In this document: positions 54,760 to 63,932 of the stretch, in pieces
Layout of the letters: each line of letters begins with the position of its first letter
How positions within the stretch are numbered: position 1 is the first letter of the stretch
Assembly: GCA_017503065.1 (NCBI GenBank)
Contig: JAFVTT010000028.1
Location: forward strand, 1-64,000
DNA length: 64,000 nucleotides
Reading direction: 5' to 3'
DNA from: Bacteroidaceae bacterium
Lineage (GTDB): Bacteria > Bacteroidota > Bacteroidia > Bacteroidales > Bacteroidaceae
Translations under genes and position numbers: made by a program
The notes under the pieces: generated by a model
Told to the model about the DNA's origin: nothing
The model's input: the letters and a program-made list of their open reading frames with translations, nothing else
Database searches by the model: none

Positions 54760-55404
54760 TTATTCTTGTTGTAGCATTCCGTTAATATCTCCAATGTATT
54801 GCAGGAGTTCTTCGCGTCCCATTCGATTTTCGCTACTAGTAACAAAATATGGTGGCAGTTCCTCCCATTGTCTGGATAGTTCCTTGAGATAATGCTGGAC
54901 ATTGCCGCCAAGACGCCCCTTGCTGACTTTGTCTGCCTTAGTGAAGACTATTGCAAATGGAACACCGTTCTCGCCAAGCCACTCAATAAATTCAAGGTCT
55001 ATCTTTTGGGGTTCATGGCGCACGTCAATAAGCAGGAAAAGCAATGTCATCTGCTCACGTTCAAGGATATACGAACTTATCATACGCTCGAATTCTTCCT
55101 GTGCCTTTTTCCCACGCTTTGCATAACCATATCCTGGCAGATCAACCAGATACCACGGTCTGTCTGCAAGAGCAGAAGGCGTCTTGCCATCAATGGTCTT
55201 ATTGATGATAAAATGATTGATAAGTATGGTCTTGCCTGGTGTGGCAGATGTTTTGGCTAACTTACCATTGTCAGCAAGCATGTTTATAAGCGAACTCTTT
55301 CCAACATTGCTTCTGCCTATAAAAGCATATTCAGGCATTTTCTCCTGGGGACACTGGTCAACACGGGCACTGGAAATGAGGTACTCAGCGGTTTTTATAG
55401 TCAT
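54760..55404 (-). CDS. engB: Ribosome biogenesis GTPase EngB (YihA/YsxC)
   Basis: This protein of 214 residues has GTPase motifs GRSNVGKSS (G1), DLPGYGYAK (G3) and FTKADK (G4). It helps 50S subunit assembly. The gene ends 88 bases from the convergent fusion gene and begins six bases after the DUF3078 protein gene ends on the same strand. Confidence 0.96.
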   Translation of the reverse strand: MTIKTAEYLISSARVDQCPQEKMPEYAFIGRSNVGKSSLINMLADNGKLAKTSATPGKTILINHFIINKTIDGKTPSALADRPWYLVDLPGYGYAKRGKKAQEEFERMISSYILEREQMTLLFLLIDVRHEPQKIDLEFIEWLGENGVPFAIVFTKADKVSKGRLGGNVQHYLKELSRQWEELPPYFVTSSENRMGREELLQYIGDINGMLQQE

Positions 55405-55410
55405 GATTTT

Positions 55411-56739
55411 TTACCAATTATAATTAAATCCTACAGAAAGCATTTCCTTTATCATGAAGAAACTGCCATCCTCGCTTTTGTATCTTGCACTACTGTCATC
55501 GAACTTAGGATATACGAACAGTCTGGCAGATAAGTACTTGTTGATTGTTAGATTGAATGTATTTTCCCATTCAATATTCGTGTAATCAAAATTGCTTATC
55601 CAGTACATTCTGGCATTCCATGATAAGTTCTTAAGTATCTGCCAACATGCATTTACCGTTATACTTGGACCGAAGTTGTGGTATGCATGGCGGCCTGCCT
55701 CAATACCATGTTTTGTGGCAAGGTCAACATTGCTGACATATCGCATATTATATGAACATGGGGCAAGATACACATTGCCACGGAACTTGTTGTTCTTGGT
55801 TGCGAACTTGTAGTCAAGACCCACAGACACCGTAAGGTTCAATGGCGAGAGGAAGTTGGTTCGTATATTATCTGAATTAGATTCATACAAAGGCACCAAC
55901 TGGGTATAGGCTTGAACTTGAGTGGTATAGTACAACGTCTTATATGCCTTGTATCCAAGTTTGGTGGTCAAACGAAGAAGGTTGTCTGTGGGTTTCATTG
56001 CATGACGAGTTTCCGCTTTACCTGTAGTTTGGAATCCAAGCCTTGCTTCTAAGCGATTTTCCCATTGTATATTCTGTTTGTTATCGTAATTGGCATTCAA
56101 GGTCAACAAACTAAGGAAGGAATAATAGTTTTCACCCCCTTGATACCAGTTGTCTGAAAAATAGTTTTGGCTGAATTGCAAAGAGCCCGAACCAGAAAAC
56201 TTCCAGAAGTTTGGTTTTCTAGTTACTAACTCTACCCCTTCGTCCACATCGGGTCCTAAATCCACATTGACGACCTTATCTGTAAGTTTGGTTTCTGTTG
56301 TTAAAGAGCCATGCACATCATCACGCAATGTTCCGGCCTTCTCCACCTGGTCATCTGTCTGGACAACAAGACCTGGATTATTCACATACATGTTTGCAAA
56401 CGCATCGTTTACCATATGCATGCGCAAAAGATTAGGGTCAGCATAAATATCCGTTTCCATCACCGAGAACTGTTGAAGAACGGAAGAAGAATAAAAAGTA
56501 GGAGGCAACACCATACGAAGACTGTACGCATCAAGCATTTTTTCATAGGGAGATTTAGCAATCTTAGTATCATACTGAACAGCCAGCCTTGTCAGGGTCT
56601 TTCCATATACATCCGCGATAGAGTCTACGCGATATCTCCATACAACTCTCTTCTTAAGTTCCGTACTGTCTTCTTTAAGTCCTGCGGAAACTGTCAATGA
56701 TATAATCAGGGAAAATACGAATATTATATGTCTATGCAT
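55411..56739 (-). CDS. DUF3078 outer-membrane protein
   Basis: This protein of 442 residues has a signal peptide (cleavage near TVSA), a helical N-terminal part, and DUF3078 beta-barrel strands (FWKFSGSGSLQFSQNYFSDN, WENRLEARLGFQTTG) ending in Trp (SVGFNYNW). It sits upstream of engB on the same strand, a few bases apart. A TAACTTTG box (complement of 56762-56769) is 22 bases before the ATG. Function is unknown. Confidence 0.88.
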   Translation of the reverse strand: MHRHIIFVFSLIISLTVSAGLKEDSTELKKRVVWRYRVDSIADVYGKTLTRLAVQYDTKIAKSPYEKMLDAYSLRMVLPPTFYSSSVLQQFSVMETDIYADPNLLRMHMVNDAFANMYVNNPGLVVQTDDQVEKAGTLRDDVHGSLTTETKLTDKVVNVDLGPDVDEGVELVTRKPNFWKFSGSGSLQFSQNYFSDNWYQGGENYYSFLSLLTLNANYDNKQNIQWENRLEARLGFQTTGKAETRHAMKPTDNLLRLTTKLGYKAYKTLYYTTQVQAYTQLVPLYESNSDNIRTNFLSPLNLTVSVGLDYKFATKNNKFRGNVYLAPCSYNMRYVSNVDLATKHGIEAGRHAYHNFGPSITVNACWQILKNLSWNARMYWISNFDYTNIEWENTFNLTINKYLSARLFVYPKFDDSSARYKSEDGSFFMIKEMLSVGFNYNW

Positions 56740-56761
56740 AATTGTAGATTAACTAATGGTG

Positions 56762-56769
56762 CAAAGTTA
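56762..56769 (-). promoter_or_regulatory. Bacteroidetes -7 box, TAACTTTG
   Basis: On the minus strand TAACTTTG lies 22 bases before the DUF3078 gene's ATG. Confidence 0.65.
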
Positions 56770-56831
56770 CAATAATATTTTCATATTATATATATATAAG
56801 CAAATTAATAGACTTTTTCTTATGTTAATTC

Positions 56832-56914
56832 GTAACTTTGACACCTATCTAAGTTACTTTCGCTCGGAAAAAACAAAATTCTTTTGCATTTTCACTCACT
56901 TATTCGTAACTTTG
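56832..56914 (+). promoter_or_regulatory. Two promoter boxes of yidC
   Basis: TAACTTTG occurs at 56832-56839 and again at 56907-56914. The second has TTTG at 56883-56886 with a 20-base spacer, the best match to the Bacteroidetes form. The stretch 56849-56914 is the dispersed promoter-carrying repeat seen upstream of trmD. Confidence 0.72.
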
Positions 56915-56947
56915 CACGCGTTTTGTGTGAAAATTAAACAATAACTT

Positions 56948-58807
56948 ATGGATAAGAACACTATTACGGGCTTTGTGCTCATTGCCTTGGTGCTGATTGG
57001 TTTCAGTTGGTACAGCCAGCCTTCCGAGGAGGAAATCGCCCAGATGAAGGAGATTGCACGCCAGGACAGCATCGTGCAGGTAAAGCAGGCACTGGAAGCC
57101 CAGAAGGCAGAGGAACAGAAGACTCTGGAACTGGCTATGAAGGCTCAGGACAGCACTTCGCTTTTCTTTGAGGCACGCAACGTGCAGGGCGAGGAGGTGA
57201 ACCTGAACAACGGTCTTGTGAACCTTACGCTGAACACCCGTGGCGGCAGCATACAGAGTGCAAGCCTCACACAGTACAAGAACCAGCAGAAGGAGGATGT
57301 AATGCTTCTGCGCAAGGGACTTAACAGCCTCAGTTACACGCTGACAGGCAAGGAGGACAACATCGACACTCGCGACTACACCTTCCAGGCCATCAACAAG
57401 ACGGACAGCACCGTTACCATGCGTCTGGGCAACGAGGCCTCACATCTGGACATCAACTACCACCTGGTGGCAAACAGTTATCTGGTGAAGATAAGCATGC
57501 AGGCAACAGGCATGGGCAGTGTCCTGCACCCAGGCACCCAGAGCATGAGCATCAACTGGCAGGATGTGGCCGCCCAGCAGGAAAAGGGCTTCGACTTCGA
57601 GCAGCAGTACTCTTCCCTGACCTACAAGGAGAAGAACGGCGACACCGACAAACTGTCTGAAACTGGCGAGGAGAACGAAACCATGGAGATGCCCCTTGAA
57701 TGGATTGCCTTCAAGAACCAGTTCTTCAGTTGCGTGCTCATTGCACCCGACCAGTTCGACGGAGCGGTGCTGAAGAGTTCGCCATGCCAGGAGAAGTCCG
57801 GTGACCTGAAGAAATATGCCGCACACATGAATTGCGCCTTTGACCCCAGCGGCGTGCAGAGTACAGACCTGAATCTCTACCTGGGTCCCAACGACTTCCA
57901 CCTGCTGAAGGAGCACGACGACCTCGTAGCATCTGGCAAGGACCTTGAACTGGAGAACCTCGTATACCTTGGCTGGCCTCTGTTCCGCATCATCAACCGT
58001 TGGATCATTCTGCCCCTGTTCGACTTCCTTTCCGGTTTCGGCATGAACATGGGCATCGTACTGCTCCTGCTCACCATCATCGTGAAGATATTCGTCTACC
58101 CCACCACCAAGAAGAGTTATCTGAGCAGTGCCCGCATGCGAGTCCTCAAGCCTCAGGTGGATGCTCTGAATGCCAAGTATCCCAAGCCCGAGGATGCCAT
58201 GAAGAAGCAGGCAGAGATGATGCAGTTGTATAGAGAATACGGCGTAAGTCCCATGGGTGGATGCCTGCCCATGCTTATACAGATGCCCATCTGGATTGCC
58301 TTGTTCAACTTCGTGCCCAACGCCATTGCCCTGCGTGGCGAGAAGTTCCTTTGGGCTGACGACCTGTCTGCCTACGACGAACTGCTCAGTTGGGATGCCG
58401 ACCTGTGGCTCATTGGCGACCACCTGAGTATCTTCTGCCTGCTCTTCTGCGCCACCAACATCATCAACACATGGATCTCCATGCGTCAGCAGAAGGACCA
58501 GATGTCCAGCGAACAGGCCCAGCAGATGAAGATGATGCAGTACATGATGTACATCATGCCACTGATGTTCTTCTTCATGTTCAACAACTACTCCAGCGGC
58601 CTTTGCTACTACTACTTCCTGTCCGGTCTCACCAGCATCCTCATCATGTGGTACCTGCGCAAGACCACCGACGACAAGAAACTTCTTGCCAAGTTGGAAG
58701 AGTACCGTGCCAAGCACAAGAACGATCCCAAGAAGACCGGTGGCATGGTAGCACGTCTGGAGGCTCTGCAGAAGCAGATGGAGGAGCAACAGAAGAACAG
58801 GAAGTAA
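56948..58807 (+). CDS. yidC: Membrane protein insertase YidC
   Basis: This protein of 619 residues has an N-terminal membrane anchor (FVLIALVLIGFSWYSQP), a large periplasmic P1 domain (about residues 60-340) and the insertase core with five helices (about residues 350-580). The core carries PMGGCLPMLIQMPIWIALF and a short positively charged C-terminus. It inserts proteins into the inner membrane alone or with SecYEG. Length and order are normal. It is followed by the DPP-type peptidase gene after a 150-base gap. Confidence 0.96.
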   Translation: MDKNTITGFVLIALVLIGFSWYSQPSEEEIAQMKEIARQDSIVQVKQALEAQKAEEQKTLELAMKAQDSTSLFFEARNVQGEEVNLNNGLVNLTLNTRGGSIQSASLTQYKNQQKEDVMLLRKGLNSLSYTLTGKEDNIDTRDYTFQAINKTDSTVTMRLGNEASHLDINYHLVANSYLVKISMQATGMGSVLHPGTQSMSINWQDVAAQQEKGFDFEQQYSSLTYKEKNGDTDKLSETGEENETMEMPLEWIAFKNQFFSCVLIAPDQFDGAVLKSSPCQEKSGDLKKYAAHMNCAFDPSGVQSTDLNLYLGPNDFHLLKEHDDLVASGKDLELENLVYLGWPLFRIINRWIILPLFDFLSGFGMNMGIVLLLLTIIVKIFVYPTTKKSYLSSARMRVLKPQVDALNAKYPKPEDAMKKQAEMMQLYREYGVSPMGGCLPMLIQMPIWIALFNFVPNAIALRGEKFLWADDLSAYDELLSWDADLWLIGDHLSIFCLLFCATNIINTWISMRQQKDQMSSEQAQQMKMMQYMMYIMPLMFFFMFNNYSSGLCYYYFLSGLTSILIMWYLRKTTDDKKLLAKLEEYRAKHKNDPKKTGGMVARLEALQKQMEEQQKNRK

Positions 58808-58959
58808 GCCCTATATATATAATAAGGTATAGGACTGACGTCAGAAACTACCGCACACACACGTTTGGAAATTGGGAATTAGAGTATCAAGCCCTCGGAC
58901 TTCTTCCTCTGGTTCCCGATTTCTGCTTATAAAAGCACCTAACCAAGCAAACCAACAAT

Positions 58960-61143
58960 ATGATCAAACTATTAACCCTTTCCCTTATGTCGCTCTCACT
59001 TGTGGCATGCACACCATCGGCAGAGAACACCTCGGATACCGCCGGCATAGGCCGAACCACCGAGTTTGCCGATTCTTCACACCAGTTCACCCCCGAGGTA
59101 ATGTGGCAGATGGGCCGCATAGGAGGCTATCACCTTTCTCCCGAGGCCCGGAAGTCCGTCTACGGAGTAACATACTACAGCGTGGAGAAGAACCGCAGCC
59201 GTTCCGTCATCTATGCCTCCACACCCTCGGCAGATAGCGAAGCGGCATTGCTTACATCACCGTCCGCTTCCGAGTATGCCCCCTCCTTCCTTCCCGGCAC
59301 CGACAAGATTGTATTCCTTGCCCCCGAGGAAAACGGTTCCGGCGCAATGCAGATATGGAGCATGAATGCCGACGGTACCGGCCGCAAACAGGTTTCCTTC
59401 GAAGCCGAAGGCGTGGACGACTATCTGTTCTCGCCCTGCGGCAACAAAGTCATCCTCATAAAGGGTGTGGCTCACGAAGCAAGCATCCAGAAGAACGACG
59501 AGGACCTTGCCATGTCCACAGGCATCGTGGCCAACGACCTGATGTACAAGCATTGGGACCATTACACCAAGTCTGCCCCCCACCCCTTCGTGGCCGATTT
59601 CGACGGCAACAAGGTAAGCGGTGCCAAGGACCTTCTGGAGGGCGAGCCATACGAAAGCCCCATGCTCCCCTTCGGCGGCGCCGAACAACTGGCATGGAGC
59701 CCCGACGGCAAGCAGCTGGCATACACCTGCCGCAAGCTCTCTGGCATTGACTACGCCATCAGCACCGATAGCGATATTTTCCTTTATGACCTGGAGAGCG
59801 GAGAGACCAAGAACCTCTGCAAGCCCGAAGGCTATGTGCGCCCTGCTTGCGACCCCACACGCTCGCTCAAGCACCAGGCAGTGAACCAGTTCCAGGAGGA
59901 TGTGAATGCCGGCTACGACCAAAATCCCCAGTTCTCGCCCGATGGCAAATTCATTGCATGGAGCAGCATGGAGCGCGACGGATACGAAAGCGACCGCACA
60001 CGCCTTTGCATCTACGAGTTTGCCACAGGCAAGAAGACATACGTAACCGAGAGTTTTGAGAGCGGTGTCAACGAGTTTGCATGGGCAAGCGACAACAACA
60101 CCCTGTACTTCTCTGGCGTTTGGCATGGCAAGACCAACCTCTATGCCACCAACCTTTCAGGCGAGGTAAGGCAGATTACCGACGAGGTGGCCGACTATGT
60201 CCTACTTGGCGTTCATCCCCAGGGAGACAAACTCCTGGCCAAGCGTCACTCCATGAGCCGTGCCGACGAGGTGTTCTTCGTAAACATTGCGGACGGCAAG
60301 ACCGAGCAGATTACCAGGGAGAACGAGCCCTTCTATGCCCACTTCCAGTTCGGCGAGGTTCGCGAGCGCTGGATAAAGACCACCGACAACAAGGACATGC
60401 TGGCATGGGTAATACTGCCCCCCAACTTCGACGAGACAAAGAAATACCCCACCCTGCTCTTCTGCGAGGGCGGGCCCCAGTCGCCCGTTAGCCAGTTCTG
60501 GAGTTTCCGCTGGAACTTCCAGGTGATGGCTTCTCAGGGCTATGTGGTCATCGCCCCCAACCGCCGAGGCCTGCCCGGCTTTGGCATGGAGTGGCTTGAG
60601 CAAATCTCCGGCGACTACTCCGGCCAGTGCATGAAGGACTACCTCTCTGCCATAGACGACATTGTCAAGGAACCCTGGGTGGATGCCGACAGACTTGGTG
60701 CCGTAGGTGCAAGTTTCGGAGGATACAGCGTTTACTGGCTTGCCGGCAACCACGAGAAGCGTTTCAAGGCATTCATCGCCCACGACGGTATCTTCAACAC
60801 CCAGCAGCAGTATGTGGAAACGGAGGAAATGTGGTTCCCCAACTGGGACATGGGTCAGGCTCCCTGGTACAAGGACGCTCAGGGCAAGCGTGCCAAGGTG
60901 TTCGAGACCTCTCCCCATCTCTACGTCGACCGCTGGGACACCCCCATCCTCTGCATCCACGGACAGAAGGACTTCCGCATAGAGTACACCCAGGCAGAAA
61001 GTGCCTTCACCGCCGCACGCACACGTGGCATACCTGCCCAGCTGCTCCTCTTCCCTGATGAGAACCACTGGGTACTGAAGCCCCAGAACGGCATCCTCTG
61101 GCAGCGCACCTTCTTCCGCTGGTTAGACAAGTGGCTGAAATAA
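58960..61143 (+). CDS. Dipeptidyl-peptidase-type S9 serine peptidase, lipoprotein
   Basis: This protein of 727 residues has a lipobox (LSLVAC, Cys 17), a beta-propeller domain and an alpha/beta hydrolase domain. The Ser lies in GASFGGYS (near residue 585), the Asp in GQKDFR (near 670) and the His in ENHWVL (near 702). It resembles periplasmic or surface-anchored dipeptidyl peptidase 5 (DPP5) of oral Bacteroidales, which releases dipeptides. The gene is followed by an MFS transporter. Confidence 0.9.
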   Translation: MIKLLTLSLMSLSLVACTPSAENTSDTAGIGRTTEFADSSHQFTPEVMWQMGRIGGYHLSPEARKSVYGVTYYSVEKNRSRSVIYASTPSADSEAALLTSPSASEYAPSFLPGTDKIVFLAPEENGSGAMQIWSMNADGTGRKQVSFEAEGVDDYLFSPCGNKVILIKGVAHEASIQKNDEDLAMSTGIVANDLMYKHWDHYTKSAPHPFVADFDGNKVSGAKDLLEGEPYESPMLPFGGAEQLAWSPDGKQLAYTCRKLSGIDYAISTDSDIFLYDLESGETKNLCKPEGYVRPACDPTRSLKHQAVNQFQEDVNAGYDQNPQFSPDGKFIAWSSMERDGYESDRTRLCIYEFATGKKTYVTESFESGVNEFAWASDNNTLYFSGVWHGKTNLYATNLSGEVRQITDEVADYVLLGVHPQGDKLLAKRHSMSRADEVFFVNIADGKTEQITRENEPFYAHFQFGEVRERWIKTTDNKDMLAWVILPPNFDETKKYPTLLFCEGGPQSPVSQFWSFRWNFQVMASQGYVVIAPNRRGLPGFGMEWLEQISGDYSGQCMKDYLSAIDDIVKEPWVDADRLGAVGASFGGYSVYWLAGNHEKRFKAFIAHDGIFNTQQQYVETEEMWFPNWDMGQAPWYKDAQGKRAKVFETSPHLYVDRWDTPILCIHGQKDFRIEYTQAESAFTAARTRGIPAQLLLFPDENHWVLKPQNGILWQRTFFRWLDKWLK

Positions 61144-61159
61144 TATCGTCTTTCTATAT

Positions 61160-61195
61160 TATCTAGACCATCTAGAATATCTAGAATATCTATAA
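61160..61195. repeat. Nine-base tandem array III
   Basis: Four nine-base units of the type TATCTAGAA end 20 bases before the MFS ATG. The unit differs from arrays I and II in sequence, but the period and the position just before a start codon are shared. Confidence 0.75.
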
Positions 61196-61215
61196 AAAAC
61201 TAACACAAAACATAA

Positions 61216-62607
61216 ATGACTACAGCAATCAAGCAAACTCTCCGCGATTCATGGGCAGCCCGTTGGACGGCACTCATAATCGTCAGCTTCACCATGATGT
61301 GGGGCTACTTCCTGACCGATGCCATGTCTCCACTGATGGACATGCTCGGCATTTCCATTGAACAAGGCGGCATGGGTTGGAGTGCCAGCGACTTTGGCAA
61401 CTTCAACTGGGCCTACATGTGGTTCAACGTATTCTTCTTTGCCCTCCTCTTCGGCGGCATCATCCTGGACAAGATAGGCGTACGCCTTACGGGTATAGCC
61501 TCCTGTCTGTTCATGGTGGCAGGTGCCTGCATCAAGTACTATGCCGTAGAGTTCATCGAACCCGGCGGCGAGGCCATCTTCCTCGGCCTTAACAAGCAGG
61601 TGCTGACCGCATGTGTGGGCTATGCCATCTTTGCCGTGGGTACTGAGAACTGCGGCATCACCGTAACCAAGGTAATCGCACGCTGGTTCCGTGGCTACGA
61701 AACAGCCCTGGCAATGGGCATCCAGGTTGCCGTGGCACGTTTGGGAACGGCCCTGGCCTTGGCGGTAGGCCCCATCCTTGCCAAGAACTTCCAGGTATCC
61801 ACTCCCCTGTTGCTGGCACTGGTACTTCTGGTTGTCGGACTCTTGGCATACCTCGTGTTCTGCGTAATGGACAGCCGTCTGGACAAGCAGGAAGGCGAGG
61901 CCGTAAGTTCCGAAGGCGACGACGAGACCTTCAAGTTGGGCGACCTCACCATCATCCTCAAGAGCAAGGGATTCTGGCTCATTGCCCTACTTTGCCTCTG
62001 CTTCTATTCTGCGGTATTCCCCTTCCTGAAGTATGCCACCTCGCTGATGATAAACAAGTACAATGTGGACCCCACCCTGGCTGGTTTCCTGCCCTCCATA
62101 CTTCCCTTCGGCAACCTGCTCATGACACCCATCTTCGGCGGTATCTATGACAAGTATGGCAAGGGTGCCACCATCATGGTAATAGGTTCCGTGCTCCTTA
62201 TCCTTGTGCATCTGCTCTTTGCCATGCCTCTGCTCAACTACTGGTGGTTTGCCGCCATCATCATGGTGTTGCTTGGCGTAGCCTTCTCGCTGGTGCCCAG
62301 CGCCATGTGGCCATCAGTGCCCAAGATTATCCCCTTGCGCCTTCTGGGTTCCGCCTATGCTTTGATTTTCTGGGTACAGAACATCGGTCTTGGCAGCGTG
62401 CCCCTGCTCATCGGCAATGTGCTGAGCGAGTACTGCATCGTTGGTACCGTGGTTCGCGACGGCAACGAGGTTATCCTGTACGACTACACCCTGCCCATGC
62501 TCATCTTTGCCATGTTCGGTGTCATTGCCCTGGGTCTTGCCCTGTGGCTCAAGTACGAAGACGGCAAGAAGGGCTACGGCCTGGAGAAAGCCAACATTGA
62601 AAAGTAA
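61216..62607 (+). CDS. MFS transporter
   Basis: This protein of 463 residues has 12 predicted helices. Family features include FGGIILDKIGVRLTGIAS (loop 2-3) and GGIYDKYGKG in the second half. It resembles MFSD1-like carriers, some of which move dipeptides. Its position right after a DPP-type peptidase suggests uptake of released dipeptides (inference). The C-terminal YEDGKKGYGLEKAN is duplicated at 63,864-63,932. Confidence 0.86.
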   Translation: MTTAIKQTLRDSWAARWTALIIVSFTMMWGYFLTDAMSPLMDMLGISIEQGGMGWSASDFGNFNWAYMWFNVFFFALLFGGIILDKIGVRLTGIASCLFMVAGACIKYYAVEFIEPGGEAIFLGLNKQVLTACVGYAIFAVGTENCGITVTKVIARWFRGYETALAMGIQVAVARLGTALALAVGPILAKNFQVSTPLLLALVLLVVGLLAYLVFCVMDSRLDKQEGEAVSSEGDDETFKLGDLTIILKSKGFWLIALLCLCFYSAVFPFLKYATSLMINKYNVDPTLAGFLPSILPFGNLLMTPIFGGIYDKYGKGATIMVIGSVLLILVHLLFAMPLLNYWWFAAIIMVLLGVAFSLVPSAMWPSVPKIIPLRLLGSAYALIFWVQNIGLGSVPLLIGNVLSEYCIVGTVVRDGNEVILYDYTLPMLIFAMFGVIALGLALWLKYEDGKKGYGLEKANIEK

Positions 62608-62626
62608 AACCTATATTATATAAATC

Positions 62627-63022
62627 ATGAATAAGTTATATTTCATAATCGCTTTAATGACCTCCCTTGTGTTGGCATCATGTGAAGAAAAAGCAGATGG
62701 AGATTGGCCTCCAATCAAAGTAAACAAGGAAAAATTGTATTTCCCTAAAGAAGGTGGAGAAGAAACTATTTCCAGTCTAAACTACAAGAGCTGGTGGATT
62801 AGCGATCGCTATAACCCAGAGTTCACGACTTTCAAAGGTGAAGATGGCCACACATACGAAAAACTTGATGGAGGATGGTATACGGTAACTATGCGTCGAA
62901 AGCCATATAGTAATAGCGCTGTTATTCAAGTGCAGAAGAACGACACGGAAACTCCGCGCCAGGCAATATTTGATATGACTGTAGGTGATTCGTTCAAGTC
63001 AATTTGGATTAACCAGGAATAA
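62627..63022 (+). CDS. Small lipoprotein with BACON-like domain
   Basis: This protein of 131 residues has a signal peptide and lipobox (LVLASC, Cys 19). One beta-sandwich domain follows (LYFPKEGGEETISSL, VQKNDTETPRQAIFDM, VGDSFKSIWINQE), matching the strand pattern of BACON domains. Such domains bind glycans or occur in surface proteins. It begins 20 bases after the MFS stop and is followed by a strong terminator. Confidence 0.78.
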   Translation: MNKLYFIIALMTSLVLASCEEKADGDWPPIKVNKEKLYFPKEGGEETISSLNYKSWWISDRYNPEFTTFKGEDGHTYEKLDGGWYTVTMRRKPYSNSAVIQVQKNDTETPRQAIFDMTVGDSFKSIWINQE

Positions 63023-63039
63023 AAGCATCCTTTCATAGG

Positions 63040-63080
63040 AAAGGACCGGACTTTGAATGCAAGTCTGGTCCTTTTCTTTT
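63040..63080 (+). terminator. Rho-independent terminator of the lipoprotein gene
   Basis: AAAGGACCGGACTT (63040-63053) pairs with AAGTCTGGTCCTTT (63061-63074), one G-T pair, and a T-rich run follows. Confidence 0.85.
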
Positions 63081-63150
63081 TTATACAAGGAAAGAGGATA
63101 TATACACTCAAAAATGCCCTCACGAGGGCGAGGGGGTGACAATACTATTG

Positions 63151-63867
63151 TCAAGGGTGCGACAATACTAAGGACGGACCGGTGCTCTCGGGGAGGCAGT
63201 CTTCCAGCACTTGGGCAAGTCCGTCGTCGGCATTGGAGGGGGCAACGACATCCGCTACCTGACGCACATCGGGATGTGCATTGGACATTGCTATGCCGAG
63301 GGCGGCCAGACGAATCATCCCCATGTCGTTATGTCCGTCACCTGCCGCAATGAGGTTTCCGTGCGACAATCCAAGATGTTCCAACAAGCGTACAAGTGCA
63401 TCGGCCTTGTCCGTAGCACGAGGCACCACCTCCAGAAAATAGGCCTCGCTCAGGTAAGCGTCTGCCATGCCGTAAAGACGGGCGGTTACCTCCCGTTGCA
63501 ATGCCGGCATCTCGCATGGATCGCTGGTGATGATGCATTTGGGCAAAGTTGCCTTGGGAAGGTCGGTGAGAATATCTGCAACCTCTCTTACCGGCATGCC
63601 ATTGCGCTGGTGCGAAATATGCACGTAGGGGTCTGTTGCATCTTCTGTGCATATCTCATCATCCACGTATGTCAACACCGTATGTCCCGGACGACGCGAG
63701 CACTCTGCAATTACAGGCAACGCCTCCGATGGCAAGGTGGCTGTATAAAGCACCTGACCCGTTGCATAGTCCATCAGCACACTACCGTTGAAACCTATGA
63801 TATAGCCTCCGAACTCGTCCATCCCCAGAAGTTCCGCCACAGGACGTATGCCCAAGGGAGGGCGCCC
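63151..63867 (-). pseudogene. Truncated copy of the HAD phosphatase gene
   Basis: The reading begins, on the minus strand, inside GRPPLGIRPVAEL and runs to a stop at 63151. It is closely similar to residues about 51-270 of the HAD protein at 17,130 but lacks the first about 50 residues, including the DVDGTL catalytic motif. No ATG begins the reading; the codon used would be TTG. It keeps GDGHNDMGMI and an unrelated short C-terminus (CLPESTGPSLVLSHP). It is therefore a 5'-truncated gene without catalytic Asp, most likely inactive. Confidence 0.82.
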
Positions 63868-63932
63868 TGTGGCTCAAGTATGAAGACGGCAAGAAGGGTT
63901 ACGGCCTGGAGAAAGCGAACATAGCAAAGTAA
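63864..63932 (+). pseudogene. Orphan copy of the MFS gene's 3' end
   Basis: These 69 bases encode, on the plus strand, the MFS C-terminal tail LWLKYEDGKKGYGLEKAN-I-A-K and stop, matching 62539-62607. Most differences are synonymous (GGT for GGC, GCG for GCC), and the last residues differ (I-A-K in place of I-E-K). The join to the truncated HAD copy is at GCCC (63864-63867), present in both parents. The rest of the second MFS gene is missing. Confidence 0.85.

Noticed and set aside
57440..58789. 449-residue minus-strand ORF opposite yidC
   Set aside because: It is the mirror of the strongly biased codons of yidC; no recognisable domain, and yidC is certain.
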